Part shown: in pieces, positions 1 through 11,719 of the stretch | Position numbering within the stretch: position 1 is the stretch's first letter | Layout: each line of letters starts with the position of its first letter | NCBI GenBank assembly: GCA_031841125.1 | Contig: CM063113.1 | Coordinates: forward strand, 28,231,312-28,295,311 | Origin: Acanthococcus lagerstroemiae | Lineage: Eukaryota > Arthropoda > Insecta > Hemiptera > Eriococcidae | Direction: 5' to 3' | Length of the DNA: 64,000 nt | Notes under the pieces: generated by a model | Seen by the model: the letters and a program-made list of their open reading frames with translations, nothing else | Told to the model about the DNA's origin: nothing | Databases searched by the model: none | Translations under genes and position numbers: made by a program

Positions 1-3000
1 TAGCTTATGTTATTATACTACTAACATCCCTTTTACACCTTCCACCTTTTGTTATTTTATTCCTGATATAGCAAGATTGGCTTCTTCCTCAATTTTCCCT
101 GAACAATTTTTATTTTAAGTCATCATGTTCACATCAATTACATACCATCACTTCAGTTTTTTTTTTGTGTTTTTTTAAAATATTTTCATACAATATTCTA
201 CCTCCAAATCTCCTTCATTCCATTTAAAATATTTTCCAAATCAGTACTTCTTTCAGTTACTAAGACTATCATCTGCAAACCTGAGCATCTTTATATCTTT
301 ACCATTTTTTATAGTTACATCTACACATAATTTTCTTTTATTTTATTTCTATAGCCCACTCCATGGGCGTCGTGGGGGGGGGGGTAGACGGGTAATACTT
401 CCCCAATTTTTTCTTGGGGGAGGGGGAGAAATGATTAGAATCCCCCCCCCCCCCATTCAAAGGCCAATAATTATATTTATACTTATAGTTATAAAAAATT
501 TGTAAACGAATTAGTGCCATGTGATACCGCAATTAGTTAGTACCGTATCATACACTTAACTCGCAATACACATAGCACATACACAGAGTGTCTAACAAAA
601 TCGAAATCTCAAAATAAATGACCTTCCCCCTCACCCCTATTTGCTATGAATGCGCTAAAATAATAAAGTAAAGCTGAATATACTTCTTCCTCTATAATAC
701 TACACTTTCATGGAGGAAAAATAATTTTATTGCATAAGGTAGATGAGCCCAATAAGGCCCGGATCCACAGTATAGGGCCCAATGTACCGATCTTGGCTGA
801 TATGCGATAAACTGCATTAATAATTTGTACTCTTCGATTTCAACAGGTGATGTCGTGTTGTTTATTAGCTTAGTTTTGCGATCTGGGTCAGTGGTTCAGG
901 GAACGTAAGGAATGAAAAAATTTAAATTTGAGACATAAGTTGATTTTGTGGTTTTTAATGTCATTGAGTATGATTTTGAAAGACATTGAAAGTAGTTTTA
1001 TATTCAACACTCTCCTCCAGATACGTTAACGGGGGTTGACACCAAATACTAGTTATTTTTCGAGATGCATAATAACTCATTTATAGAAATTCAAATTTAC
1101 TGAACTTGGTTATGGGACTGATTTTTGTATCCAACCCATCGAATGCTACTGTAAGGAGTTACATTCAAACCTTTCAATGTCTCAAACATGTAGCCTCCCT
1201 CCTCTTTTGGGAAAACCTTCGGATTCTAAGAATTCTAGCCAGTTAGGCTGGCAGACAAGCAGTCAGCCTGATGTAGGGGTTTGGTTGGCCAAGTGGATAG
1301 CGCGTTGGTTTCGGAACCTTTTCTTCGTATCTGTATTAGAATGGCAAAAATGTTGCACAGAAATTTCACAATATTCTACACCGACACGTCCAACGTTTAC
1401 AAACAAGACATTTCAGAAAACTGTCAAAGCATAATAGAATGGGCAATATTAATGAATAGCTAGGTAAACTATATAGACGACTGTATTTCAGGTATTTCCA
1501 ATTATTCCGTTTGTAGAAAGGTTATAGACGGCAAATCGAGGATTCGAGAAAAAAAAAACACAGTCCCAAGGACGAGCGTTTTTTTCTACGCAGGGTAGTG
1601 GCCGCGCCTAACCCATATAGAGCGAGGCGCAGCCGCTCCACATATGTGTAGCAAGATTTGTTTCTAAAATTTTGAAATTTGAATTTTGTTTTTTAAAGTA
1701 GGTATTGTATTGGGAGGGAAGGGTGAAGGGGAAGAATTATGAACCCAAAAAATTTTTCGCTCCAGATAGGATTTACAAAGTTAGGCGCCCCTGACGCAGT
1801 GGTATTAAACATACGCTAGAACATCCTTCCTTTGTTGAAAGAAACTTCAATAGGACTTTGAGCATTATTCGAAAATAATAAAATTGATGCAAAGACGAAT
1901 AACGGACTAATACCTACAGTAAATTGTAGAAATAATCAAAATTTGAAACAGAAATAAGAGTAAAGCAGAAATGACGAAAATAAAGAGACAGAATGAACTA
2001 TAAGAACAGAAATTTGAAATAAAAAATAAGTCTTTTGCTTTCAATCTTTAGATTTTAATAACATGTTCAACTTTTTCGAGAATCTAGTAAAAACAGAATA
2101 GTCATTGAAATTCGAAATTCAACGTTTGCTACCGACTTTCAGATTTTCGAAATGTCTTCCACATTTCAGCTTTGTTTCAACCTTTCGGATAAGTTCGATA
2201 CTCAGCTTGAAACCTTCGGCTTTTGACTGACTAGTCTCTGACAGAAGTCCAGGGTACTCCATTTTCAGAAACGAAATACGACTTTCAGTTTGGGAAGTTG
2301 GAAAAGAAAAATTTGTCGACAAATATTTTTTGAAAACTAAAAATTCGCCGACAACATTTTTAGAAAATTAGAAATTTGCCGATTTTTAATGGAAATATTT
2401 TTTAATTGAAATACAAACAAACATTCATATAAAATGAAAAATTCAAATGAACAGTTTCAAAATTTGCCGACTGCCAAATTATTAGGGGTGTGGCTGCTCA
2501 CCCGCGCCCTCCATAGTCCTGCCCCTGATTATGCTGATAAAAAAAATAGGGTAAATAGGATCAATAAATTGTAAATTTACCTCTACAATACTTCGGTTAC
2601 CCTATAAGCCCATTTGTGTCCGTTTTCTAACATGGTTAGGTACCTTAACTATGCTATGGAACTATAAGACGGATCTACTTGGTAGAAAATATAAAAAGTG
2701 GACACTGAAGAGTTCATTATACCTCAGAAGAGATATCGTAAGCGGAAGACAGGAGGGGAGGATTCATATACATATTTTTTTTATTCCCCATTGATCTTTA
2801 TTCATCATTTATATGCGTTCTAAAGGGATTTTTTAGCTAAATTAATTACATGATCCTACTCACCTCGAATTGCGGATCAATAGGATCAGACCATTAAAAA
2901 AATGGAAAAATATAAGAAAGTTAAGGATGGGTTCAATCTCAGTATCAATCACGAGTACTACATTGGGACTCAAAAAATGAAATTTATACAACCCTCTTCC

Positions 3001-3898
3001 TGGGAACTACCTTCGCCAGGGAAATGTTTGAAAATGAAAAGTGATCCTATTCACCCCGTTTTACGGTATTCACGCGACAAATAATCTGATGAACAGGGAA
3101 AAAATCTGTTCAACCGGCAATCCCTTCACATCGAATAATAATCTCAAGCCACAGTACACTTATGTCAGAAAAGTCGGGATTATTGGTAGAAAAAAATTTA
3201 ATTCATAAGCAAAGCTCGTTTTGCTTTTGCCGGATGCCTTCGTTTGCGTTTTTGACCTAATGACGCAGTCTTCACTTCTGGTGGCGGAGCAAATAAGTTA
3301 AGGCGGATTTACATATGTAGGTACCCGAAGTATGCTTGCAGCTGGAATTTTTGAGGACGTATGGGCAAGTGAGGTTGCAGTCTTTGACGTTATTAGCATT
3401 GATGGTGATGATCCACACGCCCTATTTATATATTTGAAAATGAACAAACGTTTCCCACTCCTCTTCTTTCGTCATGAGTATGGACAGCAGTTGTTTGGTT
3501 ATCGGGAAATTCATGGTCGATGGAAGCCGTGAAAAACTGTAAGGGACCCTAAACTTTCCGTTTAGGACTCTTTTGTTTTTAATTGCCCATTGATATGCCA
3601 CAGTTCACCGTATGAGTGAAATATCTGGACGTTCAGCAAAGGAAATTCAAATTTATTACGTTAGGATTTCCGCCGGATGAAGATCATTTTATGAGCAAGT
3701 CCACAATGCTGTTCGGGAACTGCGGCCTATGGGCAACCTTTCTCTCAGCGTGTGCACTAGTCGACTCCAGTCTGTTATTTTTTGTCAACGGGTAACTCAC
3801 TGCAGGTCCTTTTGAACTACATAATGTATATTTTTGTGTACAATTTGAATTGTCCTGCCTGGCTATTTTATGTATGACACGCACCACTACAATAGTTA
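1..3898. other. Intergenic AT-rich stretch without a recognisable gene
   Basis: I see no conserved protein or splice-linked exons on either strand. The stretch contains G and C homopolymers near 373-384 and 445-459 and scattered A/T runs. A short tRNA box A-like string (TGGCCAAGTGG) lies near 1288 but no matching box B follows at tRNA distance. Open frames here are short (under 90 codons) and resemble nothing I know. Confidence 0.5.
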
Positions 3899-3902
3899 TC
3901 CC

Positions 3903-4010
3903 CTCGGCACTGATGCAATGCCCGAAAGGGTAGTTTCTGGTGCTGGGGGTGCGGTGACTCAGGGGCCACTTTGACATGCGTGCATCGCCATGCGTCCCAC
4001 CACACCAAAC
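3903..4010 (+). repeat. Dispersed repeat, copy A
   Basis: About 105 bp, from CTCGGCACTGATGC to CCCACCACACC, recur with roughly 90 percent identity at 27803-27908 on the same strand. The shared core includes CCCGAAAGGGTAGTTTC and CAGGGGCCACTTTG. No terminal repeats or coding potential are visible, so this is probably a SINE fragment or another short interspersed family. Homology between the two copies is seen directly; the class is inference. Confidence 0.7.
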
Positions 4011-4154
4011 TACAATAATTACAGTTTATACGTTTTAGCTTTCTATGCCTTTTGTCATTCAATACATGCGCGCCTTCTACACGCTTTTGTTTTACATGCT
4101 TTTGTTCCGGCCCTGGCAAAACTCTTCTAATACAAACGGCGCAAGAGCCGCACT

Positions 4155-4280
4155 AGAGCTCTATAACTTCCTGTGAGTACGATCGTCCGCCATTCGTATC
4201 GCGTAGTCAATTCGGCATCCACGGGTATGGTTGACGTCAAAATGGCGGACGATTGTACTCACACGAAGTTACAGAGCTCT
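4155..4280. mobile_element. 126-bp hairpin MITE with 9-bp target duplication
   Basis: The two ends are inverted copies starting AGAGCTCTATAACTTC and continuing through GAGTACGATCGTCCGCCATT, so the element folds as a near-complete hairpin. It is flanked by AGCCGCACT (4146-4154) and AGCCGTACT (4281-4289), an imperfect 9-bp direct repeat. A 9-bp duplication suggests a Mutator-like mobilising transposase, although hAT (8 bp) cannot be excluded. A longer relative lies at 29784-29949. Confidence 0.75.
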
Positions 4281-4349
4281 AGCCGTACTACACCTTGAAG
4301 AAATCTGTGCTAAAATGGGAAAATCAATAAAAGACACGTGCCAATTTCC

Positions 4350-4490
4350 AGTTTACACAGGTTTTTTGTTCATTTTTAGTTTCCACTTCCACGGTAGACA
4401 GGTTTTCCAGATTATACATTGAAATATACAGGTTTTCTCAACGGACCACGTGTTTTTTTCCACAGTGACAGGTTTTCCAGACTAGACGAG
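4350..4490 (+). repeat. Short degenerate repeats of ACAGGTTTTCCAGA
   Basis: Four related strings (ACACAGGTTTTTTG, AGACAGGTTTTCCAGATT, ATACAGGTTTTCTC and TGACAGGTTTTCCAGACT) occur at irregular 30-60 bp spacing. There is no ORF and no clear boundary. It may be the interior of a decayed non-autonomous transposon. Confidence 0.4.
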
Positions 4491-5814
4491 TCCACTATAG
4501 AAAGGTTTCACACTTCGAATTTTTGCACAGCTACTGTTTGTCAAAATAATACACGAAATCCCTCATGCATCGGTCACTAGTTGAAGTCCATTCAGCCAAA
4601 AACAGCTCTGATACATTCTCAAAAGTTCGATTATCTTTGCAACGCTGCAACGAAGGTTGCTGTCGGTGAAGTTTTCAATAGCTTCCGTACCTACTTTTTC
4701 ACTCGTTCTCAGCTGAATTTTTATTCCGTCATTTTAGCCAAAATTGTCGCGCAACAACAGTTCGTGAAATCACATTAAATTTTCCGTGCCTGCAGATTGT
4801 TTGGATTTAAGAATTTCCTACGCAAACCTCCTTTTTTCGTCGTGCCGTTATACATTTCCCCTTCAACGCCACCTATGATAAACGTGGCGATTCACAACTA
4901 ATCAGAAAGGTCCATTAAGGCAAAATGGCTCTCACTGCCAGCTTATAAATTGCCACTGACTCCTCAGAGGAGCTTTCTGATTGTTTGCGGAGTCGCAATC
5001 ACGGCAGTCCATTAGGCGGCGCTTCAGAGAGACTTTAAATTATGGCGAATTTGCTTCGCCTCTTGTCAATCGGGTATACCTAAAATTTGCGCAATACTGT
5101 CTGAATATACCCATGAATCGTCAGATTTTATCATAAAGAAATATAATATGTACGTTAATTCATGGAAAATGTTTTTCAGTTGTAGAATCGATGGCAGTGC
5201 ATGTAACCCTTCAAACCTAAATCAAGCTGCCAGAAGCTTGGTATAAACCTGGAAGTACCTATAACATCTACTTGTAATTACAGTCAAATTCATATAGAAA
5301 GAAATATGACTAAAACTTCGACTCACTATCATGTTTTGATTACCTATTAGAGTATTCCATTTCTTTAAAACGCATGTATGTACCTACGTGTAATTCTTCT
5401 TTCTGCCGGCCACATGTCATGCCTTTTATATCGGCAGCGATATTTTATGACGTAGATAGCTAGACATGGCCCACCAAGTGATTTTTATATGCATGGAGAA
5501 ATAATGCTTAATGGATCTGGTATTAAAGGAATATGTACCTACGTTTTTTTTTTTGAAGTTATTCTGAAATAACGAAAATATATTCTGGAATATTAACCAG
5601 CTAATTAAGAAGTTATGTACCGATTACAAGTCACAATCCACCAGTGACACACATACTGGCGAGGATGTTCTAGCAAAGTCGAAAGGGAAATAGAAAGAAG
5701 TTAGGAAGGTACTTAACAGATAGATGCAGAAGATATATACCCGGGTCATTCTCCAGAAACTGAGAATATTAAGGAAGCATTTCATAATATTTAGATTATA
5801 GGGTAAGTGTGTCA

Positions 5815-8646
5815 TATATATATGGGGTACTTTTTGAAAATTGCTCGAAAAATCAAGGAAACTGATTTAAGAATAAAAATAAGTAATCAAGAAAATAAAG
5901 GAAACCTTTATCCATCATTCTTGCATGCCCCCCCCGAAAATTCAGCATAAATTTGGGGAAATATGAATTTTTTCCCGAAGGTCCATGATTTTTGAAGTCA
6001 AGAAAGTGTGTTCCTAACATGGGGTACCGAAAAAAATCAGTAAAAATCGTCAAAAATACATATATTGTGGATTAATCTTCTAAGCACAATTCACACATGA
6101 AAATATCACACAATAAATCTGGATTACAACAGCCGGTGTGCATTCACTCCTTACATTCTGTGCACTGTATCCACTTTTCTCCAGGTCGATCTTTAGGAAA
6201 CAGGGTACAGCAAAACATGCACGTTGCCTCTGCATTCACCTCTGTCTGATTCCTTTCCTTCACTGACATTTTTTTTTTTCTGACCACTTTTCGTATACTT
6301 TTTACTCTGTGGACGACCTGAAAAACATAAATGAATCTCAAGTCAATGAGAGAAAAAGAAAGAGATTAGGGCTAGGAGCTGAGATGAAGTTACGTTTACT
6401 CGGGGAAGGTCCTTCTACTATAAAATCAGCGTTCTTGTCATCAGCAGTTGTGTTATTGTCTTATTCCGTTTGGCACAACGTTTTGGTTCAAAATTGGTAG
6501 TATCATCATCAGTGAAAATTATCTTCCTCGATCGGCCCCATTTTTTCACATCCAATGTACAATCTAAAAATAAATTTTAGTTAATGTCCAGAAATTGAAG
6601 AGGAAGAGGGGTTCAGAATTTTACCTACTTTTGGCTTCAGCAAGTTTAAATTTCTGTTTAGCTTCATGGTCTTCCAAGGTCTTCTTATGTTGTGAACCAG
6701 ATATGAGGATCGACGAAGGCTGCTTCGGTTCAGTTGGTCTAGTGAGTGCAGCAGCAGTTGGTAGAGGACCAATTAAGGTACAGCCTATTTGAGCAACAGA
6801 CTGGCTTCCGGTCGATACAGCAGCAGCCGGTACAGCTGGAATGGAAGAAGATGATACTGGTTCGGAGCTTCTTAGCATGTCCCTCCCCCCGGCGTATTTA
6901 TTTCAACGGGTACCAAAGCTTGTGGAAGGATATGGTGTCTCGGTTCTGAGAATCATACAGAAAATCTGCTTATTGGAAATGGTTCCGATTCACTGGGAAC
7001 AATCCTATCGCTCTGAAACCATTAACAGCGATGGAACAGGTTGCTGCCTTCAAGAAAGCTGTCTCAAATAGTTCACCTATTTGATAAATTGAAACTTTCT
7101 ATGTTTCAGCCAATTTTCAATGGCTTGCGCATAATATGTTTTAAATGGCGACATAAAGGCCTTATCTAGAGGTTTGCATGCGATGCGTAAAATGAGGAGG
7201 AAGGCAGACAGTTGATACACAATTCTCCCGAGCTAAAGTTATAACCTGTAGATTCCTAGTATGAGAGAAATGACCATCTAGAACTAAGAGGACAGGATCG
7301 TCTTTTGTAGGATGAGCAAATTTCAGAAAGTTTTGAAATCAAGCAGTGAATATACCTATCTGTCTGAATCCAGCCACTGGGATGGCATGCGTATGTACAA
7401 CCAGGAGGTATTCCGTTCATAAGCTCCAATTTCATATGTTGCCTCGGCCAAACGATTTGTGGAGGCATATGTAGACCACTGGCACTCATACAAGTGAAAA
7501 CTGTTACTAAACGGCCCCGTTCTGCTGATGATAAGGAACGTATTGAACGTTTTCCTTGCTTTCCAATAACTTTTGACGTTTTGTGTTGTACTATTGTGAT
7601 ACCCGTTTCATCAACATTGTACAGTCTGGTTGGATTGTAGTTGATCTTCTTTATAGATGTCATAGAAACGGTTTACATTTTCACTGGTGAAACCTTGAAT
7701 ACGAGCTAATGATAAGCATTGTGGTGCTCTCACAGACAATTCAGGATGACGAGCCAAAAAAAGACCTCATCCATTTCCAGTCAGCCTTGTCACACTCAGA
7801 GTATTGAACTTTTGAGAAAGTTTATGAACCTCGGCTATTCGGAAAGCCATTCTCCTGACATCATTCCGTCTCAATCCAAAGAATTTTCGTTCCATTTCTA
7901 AGCAGTACTCTTTTAACTCGTTCTCAAGCTCAAGTCCAAGTATTGGGGGTCTTCCAGCAGGTACTACAACGAAGTCTTCCTTCTGTCTCGCCTTTGCGAC
8001 ATATCTGGTAGAAACATCATACTGAATGGAAAATTGGACCTACTTTCTGCATGCACATCCGATCAGTATCAAACTCACCTTTCCAAAGTTGTTTGTGGTA
8101 CATGATATAATTGAGCAGCCTTGTAATATCCACAGGATTTGCTCATCACAGCTTTAACCGCAGTTTCCATATCATTTGGATTCCACAGCTGACGTAGTAT
8201 TGTTCTCTTCTTCGTTTTTCCTTTCTGTTTACTCCTGGAAAGAGGTACCATCACATATTAAGCACAAAACTGATGAAATAGTTTTTCAAAATTGTACAAA
8301 TTCAAAAAACCTTTCACATATTTAACATTTCTTAGAAACTGAAAGAATATTGTGTACTTACTTTTCGGTTTGTTCATTTTCGGGTTACGCAAGGGCTTTT
8401 TTTTTTGCTAACAAAATACCAGTTTTAACACACTGTAATGAAAGTTTACCGGCATGTAAAATCTTCTTCGATTCATCACACTCCAGTAAAGAAGCAGATT
8501 ACTAATAACGACTTACTGGATGATTGCACGCGTCACGGAGAAACACTGTAATTTTTTCCGCGTGGCTGCGCCACTTACCGGCCAAAAACGAGAGGTACCC
8601 CATGTTCAGAACATACCCCATAAATGGCACATTTCCCCAACGTAGT
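5815..8646 (-). mobile_element. Degenerate pogo/Tigger-type DNA transposon
   Basis: The segment encloses a pogo-type transposase pseudogene. Candidate inverted ends share two blocks: TTGGGGAAATATG (5953) with AACATGGGGTACC (6016-6028) on the left, and on the minus strand from the right TTGGGGAAATGTG (about 8641) with AACATGGGGTACC (about 8606). A further ATGGGGTAC sits at 5822. The blocks have unequal spacing, so the exact ends are uncertain. Confidence 0.55.
6072..8251 (-). pseudogene. Pogo/Tigger-like transposase pseudogene (HTH-psq, DDE, zinc finger)
   Basis: Read on the minus strand from an ATG at 8251, an HTH-psq domain (NPNDMETAVKAV, then CGYYKAAQLYHVPQTTLER) ends at a GTGAGT donor (exon edge 8079); the frame resumes at 8004 with YVAKARQKEDFVVVPAGRPP. 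The DDE domain follows with LYNVDETG (near 7615), VLLVLDGHFSH (near 7290) and QPLDKAFMSPFK (near 7150), giving the three acidic residues of the pogo family. The C-terminus ends in a PHD-like finger with ERNQTEVNAEATCMFC, WIQCTECKE and FMCELCLED, stop at 6072-6074. Breaks seen: frameshifts near 7790, 7660, 7160 and 7080, and a stop where the family has Trp just after CTECKE (near 6145). Known: such proteins cut and paste DNA at TA. Inference: this copy is dead. Confidence 0.85.
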
Positions 8647-9269
8647 AGAGAATATTCGATAAGTTTACTGAGTATAGGAGCATCAAAAATTTAGGGACGG
8701 AGACGATTATTGTCCACAACGAAAAACATCTTGTCCATGGCGAAAGCTTTGATATTAACAACTACTAACAAAACCGCGTCAAGAATTTCCTTTTCTAGGG
8801 AAAATATCTAAAAGTTGTGCTGAATGTTCTTTTCCAGGGAATATTTGAAAATTGTGTTATCACATACGCCAATGACTACGATTTGGCATCTGGATCACGT
8901 TTAGGGATAAAAACTATACCAGTATACCCATTTCTTGGTCTGAAGAATACATAAGGCACATCCTATCTTTGCACCAGTCAAAGATTGACCACAACAAACA
9001 AACTGAAATCCCTGGTAACAGAACTTTTACGTCATCCCTTCTGGAAATGTGAAGTCACTGACAGGGAACTGAACTTCTCAACATATAATTTCAATCTTTT
9101 TGAATAATAATACCACATTATTGGGGAAAAACAATTTGAAACAAAAATTTAAAAAATATATAACACGTACTGAGAGAAGATGGTAACATCCACAACTTAC
9201 GCTTTGCCCATTCAAAAGATGGTAATTGTCCTATGATGAATTGGATTGGTGGAATTTGTTGCGAATATT
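8647..9269. other. Intergenic spacer with no recognised feature
   Basis: AT-rich sequence between two transposons. I found no exon, RNA gene or repeat arm in it. Confidence 0.4.
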
Positions 9270-10403
9270 GAACCTGCCAATTCAGAACGGGCCTCATTCC
9301 ACTTTTTTGGGGGTATATGAGTTATACATGGTTTCAGATTGCATGTAAGAGGGTCGTCACATCAATTGGGACATAAAGGAACTCATTCCATGTACATACA
9401 TTAAATGGGTGTAATGGCGTGGCAAAAAATACAGATTGTGCAGAAAGGCACTCATTCCAGAATAAAGCCCTTTCTGCGTATAAAATTTCAATCAATTTTT
9501 TTTGCAAAAAAGGCTTTATTCCATTAAACTTAATTTTCTGTGATATCGTATTTACTGTTCCTTCTGTGTGAGACAAACAGTTCTGTGGTATGTTCCTGCA
9601 TTGTCCCAAAATATCATTGTTATCATGCGTTCCATAGAAATTGTATTTTAATTTTGTACTTAAACGTTGTACCACACGTTATTATAATTTGTAATGATGG
9701 AAGAAACTCCAGAAGTGAGTAAAAAACGTCGACGAATTCCTGACAGTTATAAGTGAGTTATGATTAAAAAATCTCGAGTATCTGGTTAAGCATATATACC
9801 AATTGGAAAGGAAATGTCAGAAACCAAGGCTCGAAAGGGAGGTATTTTCAATTCAAAAATACCATCAATTTTTCACATTGTCAGAGGAAAGAGGGGTAAT
9901 TATTGTTAGAAATTTTATTGACGTACTGACCCAGAGTACAATCGATATTTTCCAGCCTAGATCTCGTCATTTACCGATACCAATGCCAAAAACAAGAGCG
10001 TATAGTAAGTTTTTGCCATTAAGCACCGAAAAAACTACAGACATTAAAAAGCTACATAAGCATGTCCCTCAGAAATATCGTCAGTTATTTGATTACATCT
10101 GGTAATATTGTTTTCTAATAAATTCGTCTTCTTTTAGATTCTTAAATCACCTTCCTCAAAGTAAAAAGAAAAAAAGATAATGCGCAGAAAGGGCTCCCTT
10201 CCAAAATTTCTCCTCCCCCCATTGTCAGGCGTTGTGGAGGTCGTATGGTGAATTTTTTAAATCTGGTTTTTCTAATAGGTGCTGTAGGGTCTTCAGATCC
10301 ATGAACTTGAGGTTCTAAGTTAATTTGGTGAAGAATGATTTGTTTTCTTTCTCTCTCAAAACTACTTAAGAGTGGAATGAGGCCTTTTTGAAATGACAGG
10401 TTC
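9270..10403 (+). mobile_element. 1.13-kb DNA transposon of unclassified family
   Basis: The ends are inverted copies about 40 bp long: GAACCTGCCAATTCAGAACG then GGCCTCATTCCACT on the left, and on the minus strand from 10403 GAACCTGTCATTTC then GGCCTCATTCCACT. TATT flanks both sides (9266-9269 and 10404-10407), a possible 4-bp target duplication. A second inverted pair, GCCCTTTCTGCGYAT, sits about 200 bp inside each end (near 9466 and 10190). Subterminal CTCATTCCA repeats add to the structure. It carries the hypothetical ORF at 9694-10105 and no DDE or helicase motif I can see. Confidence 0.75.
9694..10105 (+). CDS. Hypothetical transposon-borne protein, two exons, probably frame-damaged
   Basis: Exon 1 begins with tandem ATGs at 9694 and reads MMEETPEVSKKRRRIPDSY before a GTGAGT donor near 9750. 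A second open segment (9803-10105) reads through TLSEERGVIIVRNFIDVLTQ and ends VPQKYRQLFDYIW. An adjoining frame gives NWKGNVRNQGSKGRYF, so a frameshift may separate the two blocks. The pattern of a basic start (KKRRRIPDSY), a W-K-x-N-V-R stretch and a late Q-L-F-D-Y reminds me of uncharacterised repetitive proteins in invertebrate genomes, but this is only a resemblance. I do not recognise a domain. Its position inside inverted terminal repeats links it to the element. Confidence 0.35.
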
Positions 10404-10437
10404 TATTATTGTGTAACCTAAAATAACCCCCATTCAC

Positions 10438-10703
10438 AGCGGGGTGGAGTTGTATAGGAATCTAGCTATTCTGAGTAGGTTTCAAAATAAAGTAATGAGG
10501 ACTGTAGCAGGTGCCCATGGTATGTTACTAACTAGCAACTTGAACCCATCAAGAATGGGTGTTACAAGTTAGCAACCAAGTACGTATATCAAATTCCCTC
10601 AATTTCATCAAAATGTTGAGGCCATCCAACTCCTCGGCGAGAGCAACCTTCCGCGAAGACTAAAGCGAGATCACCAGCTAGATCTAATATCTAAATTGTA
10701 AAA
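10438..10703 (+). pseudogene. Jockey/CR1-like reverse transcriptase C-terminal remnant
   Basis: One frame reads ELYRNLAILSRFQNKVMRTV, a stop, then NVEAIQLLGESNLPRRLKRD and HQLDLISKL followed by a stop codon. Known: Jockey and CR1 non-LTR elements end with an R-x-Q-N-K-x-x-R-x-x-x-G-A segment followed by a conserved R-R-L-K-R near the C-terminus. The internal stop near 10573 and the short length show a 5'-truncated dead copy. Confidence 0.45.
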
Positions 10704-11719
10704 AAATTTCAATATGTTCTCGTGTCTTATAGCTCATGTTAAGTGTCTTCTACTGGTATAAAACACGCACTATGATATTTATTTAGTCTCCGAAATCATG
10801 CTGTGTATATCATCAGACAGTTCGGCTAACATTAAACAAAAAAGTGATATAGAATTGCTAAGTTTACAAGAAAAACTAGACCATCCCCAGGTCGATTAAC
10901 ATCTTATTATGAAGTTTTATTTTATACTTCCCATATGTTGTTACCCATTCCACTAATCATTGACGGCACTCAGGTAGTCTTCTTACTTTGTTCTACTTCG
11001 GCACTTCGAGATTGTAACTAAAACAGGACAGACCCTGCCACCAGAGGTACCGAGAGAATGGCAATCTTTACATTTCTTTTGTCAGTCATTTCAAATGAAA
11101 ATGTAGAGTATTGTCTTTCAAAATTCAGTTTTTCATTTTTCAGTAAAATCTTCCATTCTTTCTCGTAGCTGACCAACTATGCACTAGAAATCAGAAGTAA
11201 TGGAGAGAATAACCACTTACTCAGCATCCCTTCTTCTCACAATCCATCCGGTCGCCAATTCTTTTGAAAAGCAACTCAAAAAGCTAAGGGAGATGGGATA
11301 TGTGACCTGTAACACAACAGTCTGTAACTCTATAAAAACTATATAATGAATCAACGATAAAGGTAACTAAAAACAAAATTTTGTATTTTCATGATCTTAA
11401 AAGGAAATGAAAATAAACAGACGAGCTTCATTAAGTACAGTCTACAATGGTAACTATGCTAATACAGTTACACCGCACACGATTACAATTAACACGACAG
11501 AAATAATTACAAAGCGTGATACAAATCAAGTAGTATTTTCTATACAGTACAGTTTTTGCTGCATTCGTTCCCAAAAATAAATACTGCAACGTAAATCATT
11601 AATAGTAATTAGTAGTTCACGTACGCGAGTTGTTCGAATAATTTACTTCGAAAAAAAAAAGAAAACAAAAAAAAACATAATAAATAAATAACAAAGGAAG
11701 TGAATTATTCGAGTCTTAC
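10704..11719. other. Spacer downstream of OGDH, includes its 3' UTR
   Basis: No exon was found. On the minus strand this is the region following the OGDH stop codon, so part must be 3' UTR. I could not fix a poly(A) signal. Low-complexity A-rich sequence occurs near 11650-11690. Confidence 0.4.

Noticed and set aside
1280..1560. tRNA-like box A and a weak box B
   Set aside because: The boxes are about 250 bp apart and no cloverleaf can be drawn.
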